Origin: Jiangella anatolica
Lineage (GTDB): Bacteria > Actinomycetota > Actinomycetes > Jiangellales > Jiangellaceae
Assembly: GCF_003236295.1 (NCBI RefSeq)
Contig: NZ_POTW01000004.1
Span: 1-64,000, forward strand
Length of the DNA: 64,000 nt
Direction of reading: 5' to 3'
Shown one piece after another: positions 8,967-17,878 of this stretch (its first letter is position 1; the number at the start of each line of letters is the position of its first letter). The notes below the pieces were generated by a model. The model ran no database searches. It saw nothing but the letters and a program-made list of their open reading frames with translations, and had not been told where the DNA came from. The position numbers and the translations under genes are program-made.

Positions 8967-9629
8967 CTAATGCAGCGGGTTGTTCAGCTCGGACAGCCGC
9001 AACAGTCGGCAGTACTCGAAGGACGGCCGGCACGTGACGAACAGCGTGAACGAGACCGCCTGCTCGGCCTCGACTCGCTCACCGTCCCAGGTTCCGGCGC
9101 GATGGCGCGTCCCGGTCGCTGTGTAGGCCGTGGTGCCGGCGAGCAGCTGTCCCGGTGCTGCCTGTTCCTGCGCATCGGCCCACGCATCCGGTACCTCGAG
9201 CGTGTCGATGACCAACCACTGACGCGTCCGGTACCGGCTCAACTGGGCCCAGACGTCTGGCGCGGGCAGATAGGAACGAACATCCGATGCCAGCCCGGCG
9301 GTCTCCGTCCCGGTGGGGTCGCCTGCCTCGACCAGCACCTGCGCATAGTCGATAGGCGCCGCGCCGCTGGTGGTGTCCCACGTGAACAGCGCTCGCGCAA
9401 CCTGCCGGGCGAACACTTCCGAGTCGGCGGTGTCCGCCAGTTGCTCGGGCTGCGGCCGCGGCGCCGTCGACCATGACGGCGATCCGGTCTCGGATGGGCT
9501 CGACTCGGTGCCGCCTCCCGGGCCACGCGCCAGCCCGAAGATGGCGACGCCGACCACCAGCACGACCACGACCGCCGCCGCCACGACAACACCGGCCAGC
9601 CGACGCCGGCCCCCTGATTCGGTGCCCAT
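8967..9629 (-). CDS. TcpC-like conjugal transfer protein, copy 1
   Basis: A 220-residue membrane-anchored protein with a single helix at residues 12-35, then a Ser/Pro linker and an NTF2/TcpC-like extracytoplasmic domain. Shared signature blocks with the gene at 11660-12319 are ALFTWDTTSG, YLPxxDVWxQL, a Cys-containing FVTCRPSFEYC and a C-terminal LLRLSELN. ATG 9629 follows GGAGGCGAAGC. It is likely a VirB8/TcpC-type structural subunit. Family membership is inferred from layout, size and context. Confidence 0.65.
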   Translation of the reverse strand: MGTESGGRRRLAGVVVAAAVVVVLVVGVAIFGLARGPGGGTESSPSETGSPSWSTAPRPQPEQLADTADSEVFARQVARALFTWDTTSGAAPIDYAQVLVEAGDPTGTETAGLASDVRSYLPAPDVWAQLSRYRTRQWLVIDTLEVPDAWADAQEQAAPGQLLAGTTAYTATGTRHRAGTWDGERVEAEQAVSFTLFVTCRPSFEYCRLLRLSELNNPLH

Positions 9630-9709
9630 GCTTCGCCTCCCGTCTCCGTCAGCAACGGGAGACAGGTGCGCATGTTCAGCCAGCAACCTGGCAAGCCGGG
9701 ATCAGTTGA

Positions 9710-9880
9710 GGGCTACCCGTTGGCGACGAGGTCGCCGTGGTCAAGGTGGGCGGGCGGATGTTCGCGCTGGTGGCGCTGGGCGCTTCGCCCGGAAGCGTGA
9801 CCCTCAAGTGTGATCCCTACCTGGCCGCCGATCTGAGAACTCGCTATCCCGCGATCAGTGCGGGCTACCAACTCAACAGC
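9710..9880 (+). pseudogene. Remnant of a MmcQ/YjbR-family gene
   Basis: Translation in one frame gives DEVAVVKVGGRMFALV, then VTLKCDPYLAADLRTRYPAI and SAGYQLNS. This is the central part of the MmcQ/YjbR small DNA-binding family. A stop codon lies directly upstream (9707-9709), so the N-terminal third is missing. The C-terminal HWNTV-type block is replaced by unrelated sequence. It is a gene scar next to the TcpC-like gene, consistent with past insertion and deletion at this tra-operon junction. Confidence 0.6.
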
Positions 9881-10043
9881 AACACCCACCAGCGCCCGCC
9901 GGAGGGCTGGCGGATCATGGGCGGAGCGCCTCGCGTTTCAGGCCCAATCGGGCCGGGCCGCTGGGAATTCCTCGTGCAGCAGGGTGGTTGTCGACACTAA
10001 CTCGTACTACGGAGTCCGAGTTAGGTGATGGGAGAGATCGCTC

Positions 10044-10955
10044 ATGCGCACACCCTCCAGCGCCATGGAAGCGGAGCGTGCGAGCCGGGGGTTCGGTTCC
10101 CGCGTTGATGGCAGCGAGCACGACGGGAAGGTCACCGCAGGGATGCAGAACCAATCTGCGGAGGGCGACGCTGATCCGACACGCCATGTTGGGGCCGCAC
10201 GCGCCACCGCGACCGGAGACGCTTCGCCGAATAAGGAAGTGCCCTCGAGGCGCCCCAAGCTGAGCACCTGGACGAGCACGCCGTGGCCCGAGCGGTATCG
10301 GCCTTGGCGGGGACGGGCCACGCGCACCGACGTTGTTTTGATGGCCGCGTTCGTCGCAGTACTGGTGTTCGGGCTTGCGGTGAGACCCATCAAGCCGTTC
10401 CTGCTGGCTTCCCATCCGGTGATGCTGGAGGTGCTCACAGGTGACCTACTCGCCATCGGCGCCGGCGCTGCCTTCGCCCGCATCGGCGAAGCCCCGCTCT
10501 GGCTCGTGGTCATCGCTGGCGCGGTCGGGATGGCGAAGTTCGACTGGCTGACCTGGTGGGCCGGTCGGCAGTGGGGAGAGGGCATCATCCAGATGTTCAC
10601 CACCCGCGAGCGAGCGCGACGGTATGTGGAACGCAGCACCAAGCTGAACCCTTGGATCGTTCGTATCGCCGTGGTCGTCGCCGTCCTGCCCGGCGTTCCC
10701 ACGCCGATCGTCTACGCCATCGCAGGGATGGCTGGGATGCGGCTGATCACGTTCTTGGCCCTCGACCTCGTCAGCGTCTTGGTAGTGACGGGCCTCGTTG
10801 CCGGGCTCGGCTACCAGCTTGGTCAGAACGCCATCGACGTGGTCCTGCTCGTCGATCGGTATGCATCCTTGGTGAGCCTCACTCTCATCGGGGCAACGTT
10901 CCTTCTCCCGCTGCTGCGGGCGCGCCTTCGACGCCGTCATCGGGTGATCTCATGA
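10044..10955 (+). CDS. VTT/DedA-type membrane protein (cargo)
   Basis: A 303-residue protein. The first about 85 residues are hydrophilic and Arg/Ser-rich with no clear domain; the rest has about five hydrophobic segments. Between residues 200 and 250 is a PGVPTPIVYAIAGMAGM segment, similar to the Pro-Gly turn of VTT (DedA/TMEM41) proteins, which move lipids or act in membrane homeostasis. The gene opposes the transfer operon and lies between its two TcpC-like genes, so it looks like accessory cargo. The ATG at 10044 is the first good start; an internal start nearer residue 75 is possible. Confidence 0.6.
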   Translation: MRTPSSAMEAERASRGFGSRVDGSEHDGKVTAGMQNQSAEGDADPTRHVGAARATATGDASPNKEVPSRRPKLSTWTSTPWPERYRPWRGRATRTDVVLMAAFVAVLVFGLAVRPIKPFLLASHPVMLEVLTGDLLAIGAGAAFARIGEAPLWLVVIAGAVGMAKFDWLTWWAGRQWGEGIIQMFTTRERARRYVERSTKLNPWIVRIAVVVAVLPGVPTPIVYAIAGMAGMRLITFLALDLVSVLVVTGLVAGLGYQLGQNAIDVVLLVDRYASLVSLTLIGATFLLPLLRARLRRRHRVIS

Positions 10956-11189
10956 CGTCTGGCCGCGACATTCAGCCGACTCCTCGGCATCCCTTTCCTG
11001 CTGGTGGGGCCACCGGTCGCGCCGTCGCCACGCAGGACCAGCTAGCCGAGCTCGTGCGCGGCAGTCAACCCATGCCGATAAACGTCGCCGCGGTCGGGAG
11101 TCAGGACGACGATGGGTCGCGGTGTTTGCGAGGGGGGAGAACGCGCCCACAGTTGCGGCCTCGGAGCCTGCGAGAATGCGTCGCGAGGG

Positions 11190-11603
11190 TCACCTGAGTC
11201 GCCGGCGGCAGGTCTTGCAGTCGGGCTGCAGGGTGCCCGGCTCGCGCTTCGCGGTCGCTCGCACCGGGCCGCCGAACACCGGCACGGCCACGATGCGGAC
11301 GGTGTTGGAGTCCGAACACAGGGCGGGCCCTCTGCCGTCGAGCGACACGGGGCCCGGACGCATCGCGTGCCGTTCCCCGCCCTTGGCTTCAGCGATCAGC
11401 GGTCGGTCGATCGCGCGCACCAGCTCGTTGCCGGTGTGGTCACGACCGATGCGCAGAGTCACCAAGCGGTCGACCAGGGCGTTGCCGGTGAGGTAGTGGC
11501 CTTCCAAATGGTCGCAGATACGCGCGGCAGTCTCGACGGGGTCGAGGCGGCTGACGAGTCTGATGCCGGAGCAGCGATCCATTCCGCATTGGACGAGGAG
11601 CAC
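11190..11603 (-). CDS. Hypothetical protein, small, C-terminal CxxC
   Basis: A 137-residue open frame in the direction of the transfer operon, between the two TcpC-like genes. The start is GTG at 11603, 57 bases below the preceding stop; an internal ATG is possible at 11582. The sequence has mixed composition (helical RICDHLEGHYLTGNALVDRLVTLRIG) and ends in DCKTCRRR, a possible metal or nucleic-acid binding tail. I do not recognise a family. The coding status is moderately supported by orientation and composition. Confidence 0.45.
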   Translation of the reverse strand: MLLVQCGMDRCSGIRLVSRLDPVETAARICDHLEGHYLTGNALVDRLVTLRIGRDHTGNELVRAIDRPLIAEAKGGERHAMRPGPVSLDGRGPALCSDSNTVRIVAVPVFGGPVRATAKREPGTLQPDCKTCRRRLR

Positions 11604-11659
11604 ATCATTCAGAGTAGAACAGATGTTCGAGCCTCGTCGAGGGGTGCGGCACCCAGCGG

Positions 11660-12319
11660 TCAGAGCGGATCGTTGAGCTCAGAGAAGCGCAGCAGGCGGC
11701 ACCATTCCTCGACGCGCGGCGGACATGCGAGGAAGACCGTGAAGGTCACCTTCTCGCGAACGGTGGCCTGCTCGTCGTTGTGCACGCTGTCGCGGTAGCG
11801 GAACGCACGGATGGTGACGGCCGTGGTGCCGTCGGGGACCTGGCCGTGCGACTCCTCGACGACGCTGGACCAGCCTGACGCGACCCGCGCGCTGTAGACC
11901 TCGATACGCTGCTTGGTCTGGTACTGCCTCAGCTGCTCCCAAACGTCGTCGGCCGGCAGGTATCCGGCAACATCGGTCGCCAGATCCCGGGCCTCCTCGG
12001 CGTCCGGTGCAGCCTCGGCCAGCACGACCGCGGCGTAGTCGCGAGGATAGAGACCGGAGGTCGTGTCCCAGTTGAACAGTGCCTCGCTGATGGCGCGGGC
12101 GTAGGGGATGGCGTCGTTGGTCGCGCGAATCGACGGTAGACCGCCATCGGGCGGATCTTGCGCGTACGGATTGAGCGACGACGGGAGCTCGTCGGCTCGA
12201 CTGGTGTCGGGCTCGTCGCCCAGGCGATAAAGCACGATGAGAACCGCGGTCACGAAGGCGACCACAGCGATCACGGCCATGAAGCGACGGCTACCCGCCG
12301 TTCGGGCGACGATCGGCAC
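11660..12319 (-). CDS. TcpC-like conjugal transfer protein, copy 2
   Basis: A 219-residue protein paralogous to the one at 8967-9629, with a membrane anchor at residues 12-32, ALFNWDTTSG, DYAAVVLAEA, GYLPADDVWEQLRQYQTKQ, a Cys-containing FLACPP and a final LLRFSELNDPL. It is the first recognised gene of the leftward transfer operon. Two related VirB8/TcpC-type subunits could form a hetero-oligomer. The roles are inferred. Confidence 0.65.
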   Translation of the reverse strand: MPIVARTAGSRRFMAVIAVVAFVTAVLIVLYRLGDEPDTSRADELPSSLNPYAQDPPDGGLPSIRATNDAIPYARAISEALFNWDTTSGLYPRDYAAVVLAEAAPDAEEARDLATDVAGYLPADDVWEQLRQYQTKQRIEVYSARVASGWSSVVEESHGQVPDGTTAVTIRAFRYRDSVHNDEQATVREKVTFTVFLACPPRVEEWCRLLRFSELNDPL

Positions 12320-12648
12320 GGTGTGTCTCCTCGACGAGGGTGAGGGTTGGTTTCACCCCGAAGGTGCGCACAGCGTCCCAGGAACAGTTGGCCGTTGCCG
12401 GCCGCAATGCGGTCGGCCCGTCGGCCTTGAGCCCTGCGGGTGCAGGGTTACCGCAACGCGCACCGCGGGCCACCGCGCGAGCGCGTCGGGAGGACGCTCG
12501 ATGGCCGACATGGGCACGTCGACCAGGGAGACGTCGCCCACGCATGGAGGAAGGTCGCTCTTCCCGTGGGCGTACTGTGGAGCATCGGACGGTGGTAACG
12601 GGTTTGTCGGGAGCCGGGACGCGCCGGCAGCCGGAAGGAGCCGCACGC
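12320..12648. promoter_or_regulatory. Intergenic region upstream of the leftward transfer operon
   Basis: About 330 bases between the leftward TcpC-like gene and a rightward small gene. It should contain the transfer-operon promoter, but I could not pick a clear -10/-35 pair. No strong hairpin or repeat was seen. Confidence 0.3.
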
Positions 12649-12996
12649 GTGACGGCCTGGAACATGAACCTGATTTACGATGGCGACCATGTCGAGGAGG
12701 GGTTCCTCGACGCGCTCTGCGAGCAGTTGGCTCCGTACCAAGCCGTCGTGGGCACCCACGCTGGCGGTCTCCTGGTCTCCTTGAGTTTCGACGATGACGC
12801 CGCGCCGCAGCGCAGGCATCGTGTCGGTCAGCGACTGACCGCGATCGACGCGATGGCCGACGCCGATCACCTCGTCCGCATGCACGCGCGGCGACAGGAA
12901 ACCGTCCTGGGCCGGCTCGTCGATGCCCGCGCAGTCACCCAGGATCGCGCCGAAACCGAGTTGGCCGAGGCGACCGGTCGCCAGCCTCGCTCCTAG
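12649..12996 (+). CDS. Hypothetical protein
   Basis: A 115-residue protein from GTG 12649, which follows a GGAAGGAG site with a spacing of about six bases. The upstream open frame to 12340 is Arg/Pro-rich and was rejected. The sequence is compact: a beta-rich start (MNLIYDGDHVEEGFLDALCEQL), a beta hairpin (GTHAGGLLVSLSFDDD) and an amphipathic C-terminal helix. No family is recognised. It is divergent from the transfer operon. Confidence 0.55.
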   Translation: MTAWNMNLIYDGDHVEEGFLDALCEQLAPYQAVVGTHAGGLLVSLSFDDDAAPQRRHRVGQRLTAIDAMADADHLVRMHARRQETVLGRLVDARAVTQDRAETELAEATGRQPRS

Positions 12997-13010
12997 CGCG
13001 GAGCGAAGCT

Positions 13011-13222
13011 GTGGCGCGCGGTGTCGGTCCGAAGAAGGCGCGTCAGCTCGTGGAGATGTGGGATTACGCCGGGTTGACCGAGGCTGCGTTCCTTGCCCCA
13101 CCGAGAAGGCATTTCATTCCGCCCACCTGCTCACCTGGGATCAGTTCGATACATCCGAGCGCATGATCCGGGAGACGTGGCGTCGCCGCGGCCGCATGTC
13201 ATCAGAGCTTGGCCAGTCCTGA
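13011..13222 (+). pseudogene. Possible frameshifted small gene
   Basis: GTG 13011 opens a frame that reads GVGPKKARQLVEMWDYAGLTEAAF and then becomes Pro/Arg-rich. From about 13100 another frame reads EKAFHSAHLLTWDQFDTSE and ends at 13222. Joining the two would give a natural-looking protein of about 70 residues, so a one-base frameshift is likely. The family is unknown, and the 51-codon first frame alone is an alternative. Confidence 0.3.
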
Positions 13223-13301
13223 CACGTCGACCGCTCAGGTGTGCCCTCACTTGCGCTGGGGCGACGACTCAGCTGGCCGAGCTCGACGGGGTGTCATAGC
13301 C

Positions 13302-14369
13302 CTACCCTCGATCACTGTTGACTCGGGCGGCGCGTGCGGTGTCCGCGAAGTCGACGGTGGCGGTGACGGTGTGCTCGAACCGTTCCCATTGCTCGTCGGT
13401 GAGATCGAGGCCGATCTCGGTGGGGTCGTAATGGGTCCACCAGCCGTCGAGGTCGTTCCAGGTCAGGAGGAAGGCTCGAAGTCCATAGCGGGCCGGCGCC
13501 GGCTGGGCTCCCCGTTCGGCCGCGGGCCGTCGGGGCCGGCGCCTACTCGACTGCTGGTTGCGGACCCGGTCGAGAGCGTCCTCCGCCAGGCGACGTAGTT
13601 CGTCGGCGCGGTGGTCATCGGCGTGGTCCCGGATTCGGACGGCTTCGCGGGCGGCGTCCTGACGCACCGCGGCCGGCTGCTCGGGATCGCCAGCGAGGCC
13701 GTCGAGCCCGGACAGCGCGGCCAGGGACCGAACCCGTTCGTAAGCGGGGTTGACCGGAGCGCCGTCCTCGATCTGTTTGAGTTCGGCACGGGCAGCGTCA
13801 CGGATGGCCGGCTCGGCGTCGAGGTCTTCGGCGAGCTCGCGCAGGGTGTTGATCTGTTCGAGCTTCGTGTACGAGCGGTGTCCGGTGACCATGCGAGCGG
13901 CTTGGGCCCGGCTGTCACCAGCCCCGGTGAGCGGTGCCGCCGATTCGGCGGCACCGTCTGAGCTGGCCTGTTGTCCACCGATGGTGAACCGCGTCGCGTG
14001 CTGGCGGCGCACGGCGTCTTCGGCGACAAGCTGTTTGAGCTCGCGGTAGAGCGACGCCGCCTCCATCGGTGAGAGTGGCTTGTGTTGGGTGTTCTCGTCT
14101 TGCTCAGCCATTAGCCGCGTCAGCTGATCGGAGATGCCACTGCGCACCCACACCGGGGTCGTGTGCCAGCCGAGCCGTTTCATCGCCGCTAGGCGGCGCC
14201 GCCCACACACCAGCACGCTGTCCGGCGTGACGGTAGGCGGCTGCACCAGCCCGATCCGCTCGATGGAGGCAGCGAGGGCGTCGATGTCACCGAGATCGGT
14301 CCGGTGCCGGTGCCCGATCACGATGGAGTCGATGGCCCGATCCAGCTCGATGTGCCCGCGGCTACCCAC
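13302..14369 (-). CDS. ParB/Spo0J-like N-terminal domain protein
   Basis: About 355 residues. Residues 10-100 form a ParB-like nuclease/CTPase N-domain: DLGDIDALAASIERIGLVQPPTV, VCGRRRLAAMKRLG, MAEQDENTQHKPLSPMEAA. This is followed by a helix-rich DNA-binding middle and an acidic C-terminal block. The GTG at 14369 is chosen because AGGAGG sits five bases before it, whereas the GTG at 14375 would abut that site. The gene overlaps the upstream gene by eight bases. It probably acts in maintenance or regulation of the element; it is leftward, last in the ardC-like operon. Confidence 0.8.
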   Translation of the reverse strand: MGSRGHIELDRAIDSIVIGHRHRTDLGDIDALAASIERIGLVQPPTVTPDSVLVCGRRRLAAMKRLGWHTTPVWVRSGISDQLTRLMAEQDENTQHKPLSPMEAASLYRELKQLVAEDAVRRQHATRFTIGGQQASSDGAAESAAPLTGAGDSRAQAARMVTGHRSYTKLEQINTLRELAEDLDAEPAIRDAARAELKQIEDGAPVNPAYERVRSLAALSGLDGLAGDPEQPAAVRQDAAREAVRIRDHADDHRADELRRLAEDALDRVRNQQSSRRRPRRPAAERGAQPAPARYGLRAFLLTWNDLDGWWTHYDPTEIGLDLTDEQWERFEHTVTATVDFADTARAARVNSDRG

Positions 14370-15225
14370 CGGCACCTCCTCGATGCTGACGCCCGGGCGC
14401 GCTCAAGCTCACCGCCAGCACCAGATCGTCGTCGGCCAGCAGCTCGGTCAGGGAGTGGCCGATCAGCAGCCGAACGAGGATCCCACGGCCGGCGGCTGTG
14501 AGGGCATGGTGCGGTTGCGGGGTGCCGAGGACGACCCGCAGCATCGCCGTCCACGAATCTTGCTCGATGTCCAGCAACGCGCGCGCCTGACTGTCGCGGC
14601 GCAGCGCCTCGTAGGCGGCAACGCGGGAGCCGGCGTCGGCCAGACGGGAGCAGATGTAGTCCACGCCGGTGCGGGCGACCGGCTCGGGCCAGCCGAGCAA
14701 GGTGAACAGCCGGACCGCGGCGTCGACGGCGGCCTTCACCTGCGACGCCGTGCTTGGCTCCGTGTCCTTCGCGACGATGTCCTCGGGCTGGACCTGGAAG
14801 GCGGGGTGCCAATCGAGGAGCGAGGTCTCCCGGTCGGACAGGCGCGTCGCCCGGTGGAACCCGGCATAGCGGCGACGCCGCGCCTGGTGCGGCGAGCACA
14901 GCATGCCCGCAGCCTTCTCCTCCGCGCCAAGCGTGATCTGCACGGCACGGGTGATGACCGCCCACGGGTCGTCGGCGTGGCGGGCTGCTCGAGTGCGCAT
15001 CGCCTCGAATGCCGCGGCGGCAGCATCCCAGGGACCGAGGTCGTGCTTGCGCGCCAAGGCGGCGTAGCGCTGCGCAACGTGCTCCATCAAGGCGTCGGCC
15101 TCGCGGTCGCGCCGCCACGCGCCGGGTCCAGCGTCGTGCAGTCGCTGCAGCAGCGACCGCAGATGCTCGGAATCGTCGAAACGACTCCTGGGGTCGTGCG
15201 GCTCGCTGGCGTGGTTACGGGTCAT
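14362..15225 (-). CDS. Hypothetical protein of the ardC/ParB operon
   Basis: A 287-residue soluble, helical, Arg/Ala-rich protein. Visible blocks are a DPWAVITRAVQITLGAEEKA segment, HQARRRRYAGFHRATRLSDRE and a C-terminal LVRLLIGHSLTELLADDDL. I recall similar unannotated proteins next to ParB-like genes in actinobacterial elements but know no function. ATG 15225 was chosen over ATG 15243 because the upstream residues look non-coding. Confidence 0.6.
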   Translation of the reverse strand: MTRNHASEPHDPRSRFDDSEHLRSLLQRLHDAGPGAWRRDREADALMEHVAQRYAALARKHDLGPWDAAAAAFEAMRTRAARHADDPWAVITRAVQITLGAEEKAAGMLCSPHQARRRRYAGFHRATRLSDRETSLLDWHPAFQVQPEDIVAKDTEPSTASQVKAAVDAAVRLFTLLGWPEPVARTGVDYICSRLADAGSRVAAYEALRRDSQARALLDIEQDSWTAMLRVVLGTPQPHHALTAAGRGILVRLLIGHSLTELLADDDLVLAVSLSAPGRQHRGGAGG

Positions 15226-15278
15226 TGGGATCGCACCTCCTGACATCGAGGTGCGCACGCGCCCCCAGCTCGTCCCCG

Positions 15279-15953
15279 TCATCGCTGCGCCTGTCCGTCG
15301 ACGAGGCCGGTGATCGCCGGCCGTCCGTTGCTTGGTGCGTGGGATGGTTCCAGCTCGTTCACCGTGCCGGCCTGGGACAACCACCGGCCCACGGTGGACG
15401 GATGCACACCCAGCCGACCGGCGATGGACTTGTTCGACCATCCCTGCCGATGCAGGCGTGTCGCAGCGTCTCGGCCAGCGTGTGCCGCAGGTACGGGGGC
15501 GGCTCCGAGGTTCGGACGGTGTGTGCCGTCCGGGACCGGGCGGGCTAGCACCACGGTCAGGTGGGTGACCGCTACGAGCACCAGGGGTGGCACCGCGGCG
15601 ACGGGTGCAGCCAGCGCGACCGGGACGTCGATGTCCGTCAGCCCGGCGTGCAGCGCGTTGGCGATCACCGACACCGCGGCGCCCCCGAGCAACAGCATCC
15701 ACGGATACCAGGCGGGCTGGCCACGGCGGGACATCGCGACCACAGCCACGGTCGTCACCACGATGATCCCGTCCACGATCAGCGGCCAGGCCCACGCCTG
15801 GCCCGCATCGATGCCAGAGCGCTGCGCCAGGTCGGTGAGCGCCGTGAACGAGAGCCAGAACGCTCCTGCCCCGATCACGACCGTCCCGGTGACGGCGGTG
15901 CGCAACGCCACCCGCGCGCCACCGTCGAGCCCGCCTTGCCGCGACCCGCTCAC
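15279..15953 (-). CDS. DUF2637 membrane protein with C-terminal helix-turn-helix
   Basis: A 224-residue protein. Residues 8-110 hold four hydrophobic helices with the DUF2637 pattern (SGIDAGQAWAWPLIVDGIIV, YPWMLLLGGAAVSVIANALHA). The C-terminal part carries a homeodomain-like helix-turn-helix (ATRLHRQGWSNKSIAGRLGV then STVGRWLSQAG). DUF2637 proteins are typical of mobile-element replication and regulation clusters in actinomycetes. GTG 15953 overlaps the stop of the ArdC-like gene (GTGA). Confidence 0.8.
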   Translation of the reverse strand: MSGSRQGGLDGGARVALRTAVTGTVVIGAGAFWLSFTALTDLAQRSGIDAGQAWAWPLIVDGIIVVTTVAVVAMSRRGQPAWYPWMLLLGGAAVSVIANALHAGLTDIDVPVALAAPVAAVPPLVLVAVTHLTVVLARPVPDGTHRPNLGAAPVPAAHAGRDAATRLHRQGWSNKSIAGRLGVHPSTVGRWLSQAGTVNELEPSHAPSNGRPAITGLVDGQAQR

Positions 15954-17059
15954 AGGACCGGACCCGTCGCCGGGATCCGCTGCTGAGCATCGTGTCGCTC
16001 CGGGAGGGCAGCTGGCGCTGAGACGGTCACGCCAGCCGTTGGCTCTAGGGCAAGGCCAGGCGGGTCGCCGTTGCCCACCTGCTCGGTCGGCAGAGCGTCG
16101 AGGATCGCCACCGCTGTGCGGCGGACTCGCTCGCCCGTCGCCTTGACGACGTCGACGGCCGGTGTGTCCGGAACTCGTGTCGCCCAGGTCGCTACGTACG
16201 GCACGGTGTAGTCGCTGGTGTCCAGGCCGTGTGCGGCGCCGACCATCAGCGCCACCGACTCTGCCTCCACCTCTTTGATACCCCGGTGCTGCGCGACGTC
16301 GGGGTCGTCGCGGCTGTGCATCATGACGTGTCCCAGCTCGTGAGCCAGCGTCTTCACGCGTGCGGCGGCGTCCATGTCCTCGCGCACCGACACGGTGCGG
16401 GTCAGGTGATCGGTCAGGCCGTTGGCGCCGTCGAGTTGACCGACGCTCGACAGCTGCACCGTGAATCCACGCTCCTCGACGAGCCCGGTCAAGCCCTCCC
16501 ACAACCCGTGGGGAGCCGCACCGTCGAGCAGCCGCGGCGCAGGCCGAGAAGGAAGCTCGGCCCCCGACGTCAATGACACGTCCCACACGTAGGCCGGCTT
16601 CATCCGCGCCGCTCTGCGTCGCACCACCTCACCGGGCCGCTGCTTTTCTCCGGGGGCCAGGCGCCGCCAGGAGGCCGCATCGTCCGGAGTGCTGCTCGCC
16701 ATACGCACCGTGATCGGGGCGTAGATCCTGTAACCGGGTTCGCCTGAGCGCACTGCCCGACCCAGAGTCCTCCACTGCTTGAACCCTGCGACGTAGCTGG
16801 GGACCGGTTCCGGTACCCGGCCCTGCTCGAACGCGGCGAGATGCTGCGCCCAGATCAGGAGCGTGTTGTTGAACGACCTGCTTCGAAACCGCGCCGCAAA
16901 GGCCATCGCGCGTCGCCAGTCAGCACTGGACACCAACGCCTCGACGGCGCCGGTCAACTGCTCCTGCATCTGTTCCAGCTTCTCGGCCCGATCCTCATCT
17001 CTCCGACTCACCTGTCCTGCCCTCCAGTCCACCCGCACCATCGGCACGTCCACGCGCAC
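15950..17059 (-). CDS. ardC: ArdC-like antirestriction protein with Zn metallopeptidase motif
   Basis: A 369-residue protein (ATG 17059; alternatives lie within the first 20 codons). The N-terminal 120 residues resemble the ArdC single-strand-DNA-binding domain (FRSRSFNNTLLIWAQ, GFKQWRTLGRAVRSGEPGYRI). Around residue 230 is an HELGH zinc-protease motif, followed by EVEAESVALMVG. ArdC proteins enter recipient cells with the transferred strand and protect it from restriction. It is the first gene of a leftward operon starting next to the putative oriT. Confidence 0.85.
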   Translation of the reverse strand: MRVDVPMVRVDWRAGQVSRRDEDRAEKLEQMQEQLTGAVEALVSSADWRRAMAFAARFRSRSFNNTLLIWAQHLAAFEQGRVPEPVPSYVAGFKQWRTLGRAVRSGEPGYRIYAPITVRMASSTPDDAASWRRLAPGEKQRPGEVVRRRAARMKPAYVWDVSLTSGAELPSRPAPRLLDGAAPHGLWEGLTGLVEERGFTVQLSSVGQLDGANGLTDHLTRTVSVREDMDAAARVKTLAHELGHVMMHSRDDPDVAQHRGIKEVEAESVALMVGAAHGLDTSDYTVPYVATWATRVPDTPAVDVVKATGERVRRTAVAILDALPTEQVGNGDPPGLALEPTAGVTVSAPAALPERHDAQQRIPATGPVL

Positions 17060-17632
17060 GGGTACGCGATAGGTGCGCCGCCGGCATCAGAGCAGGCTCC
17101 GCCCTGGAAGTGTCCGAAGTGTTTTCGTGGGCGTCCATCCCACGCAATTCGCGAAACGAACGTTCGCCGTGTGACTCTTGAGTCCGGTGCGCGATCGACA
17201 GCGATCGCGCCGCCAGTTCCCGTGACAAGAGAAATGTTCTTGCCGCGCAAGACATACATCATTGCATTGCCCTTCCGTCAACGAACAAAGCCTTTCAGGC
17301 TATGTCGATCACGGCGGATGGTCAAGATCGTCCTATTGCCCGCAACAGTCGAGTGCAGGCGCGGCGCCCAAGCTGCCACTGTTGGGAATCCCACGGGCCC
17401 AACGAGCTGTTGCCAGCCCTCGCCAACGGCGGGGCGACGGCATCCTGGAGGCCGTCGAAGCGTGTTTGACCAGTGCGAACCTTTGGCGGGCGTCCAGCGA
17501 TCCGGCCGGACGCAAGCAGGTTCCTCCTCGCGCGCAACAGATCATCTCAGGGTCGCTGGTCCGGTGACTCTGAATGCGCGCAGCCAAATTTCCGGTGCGG
17601 GATGTCCTCGACATGTCTCTGAGGTGTCCTGC

Positions 17633-17657
17633 TCATCGCCGGCGACCCCGGCGATGA
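17633..17657. repeat. Perfect 10-bp-stem hairpin in the putative oriT
   Basis: TCATCGCCGG (17633-17642) and CCGGCGATGA (17648-17657) are exact reverse complements around a five-base loop. A second hairpin with arms GGATTC and GAATCC (17684-17700) lies 26 bases further on. Confidence 0.8.
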
Positions 17658-17706
17658 TGTCCGAAATGTTCCACCGGCGATTCGGATTCCACCTGAATCC
17701 ACGGGT

Positions 17707-17878
17707 GATTTGCCTTTCGGCAGCTCGATTGTACGGGCGCGGAGGGAGCGCGCAAGGCACGCAAAACTTCCCGCCTGAGCCTTCTTCGATGCCCGCGATC
17801 CATGTCAGGAAGTTTTGACTCTTCGGCCTTGCGCGCTCCCTCCGCGCCCGATCAATCGGCAATTGCCGAAAGGCAAAT
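17707..17878. repeat. Large imperfect inverted repeat (arms about 65-70 bp)
   Basis: The left arm 17707-17771 and right arm 17808-17878 are reverse complements over nearly their whole length. The blocks ATTTGCCTTTCGGCA, GGGCGCGGAGGGAGCGCGCA and AAAACTTCC each recur inverted, with a few mismatches and small gaps. The arms flank a 36-base centre. It can extrude as a cruciform or single-strand hairpin and sits 66 bases before the ParB-like start. Confidence 0.85.
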
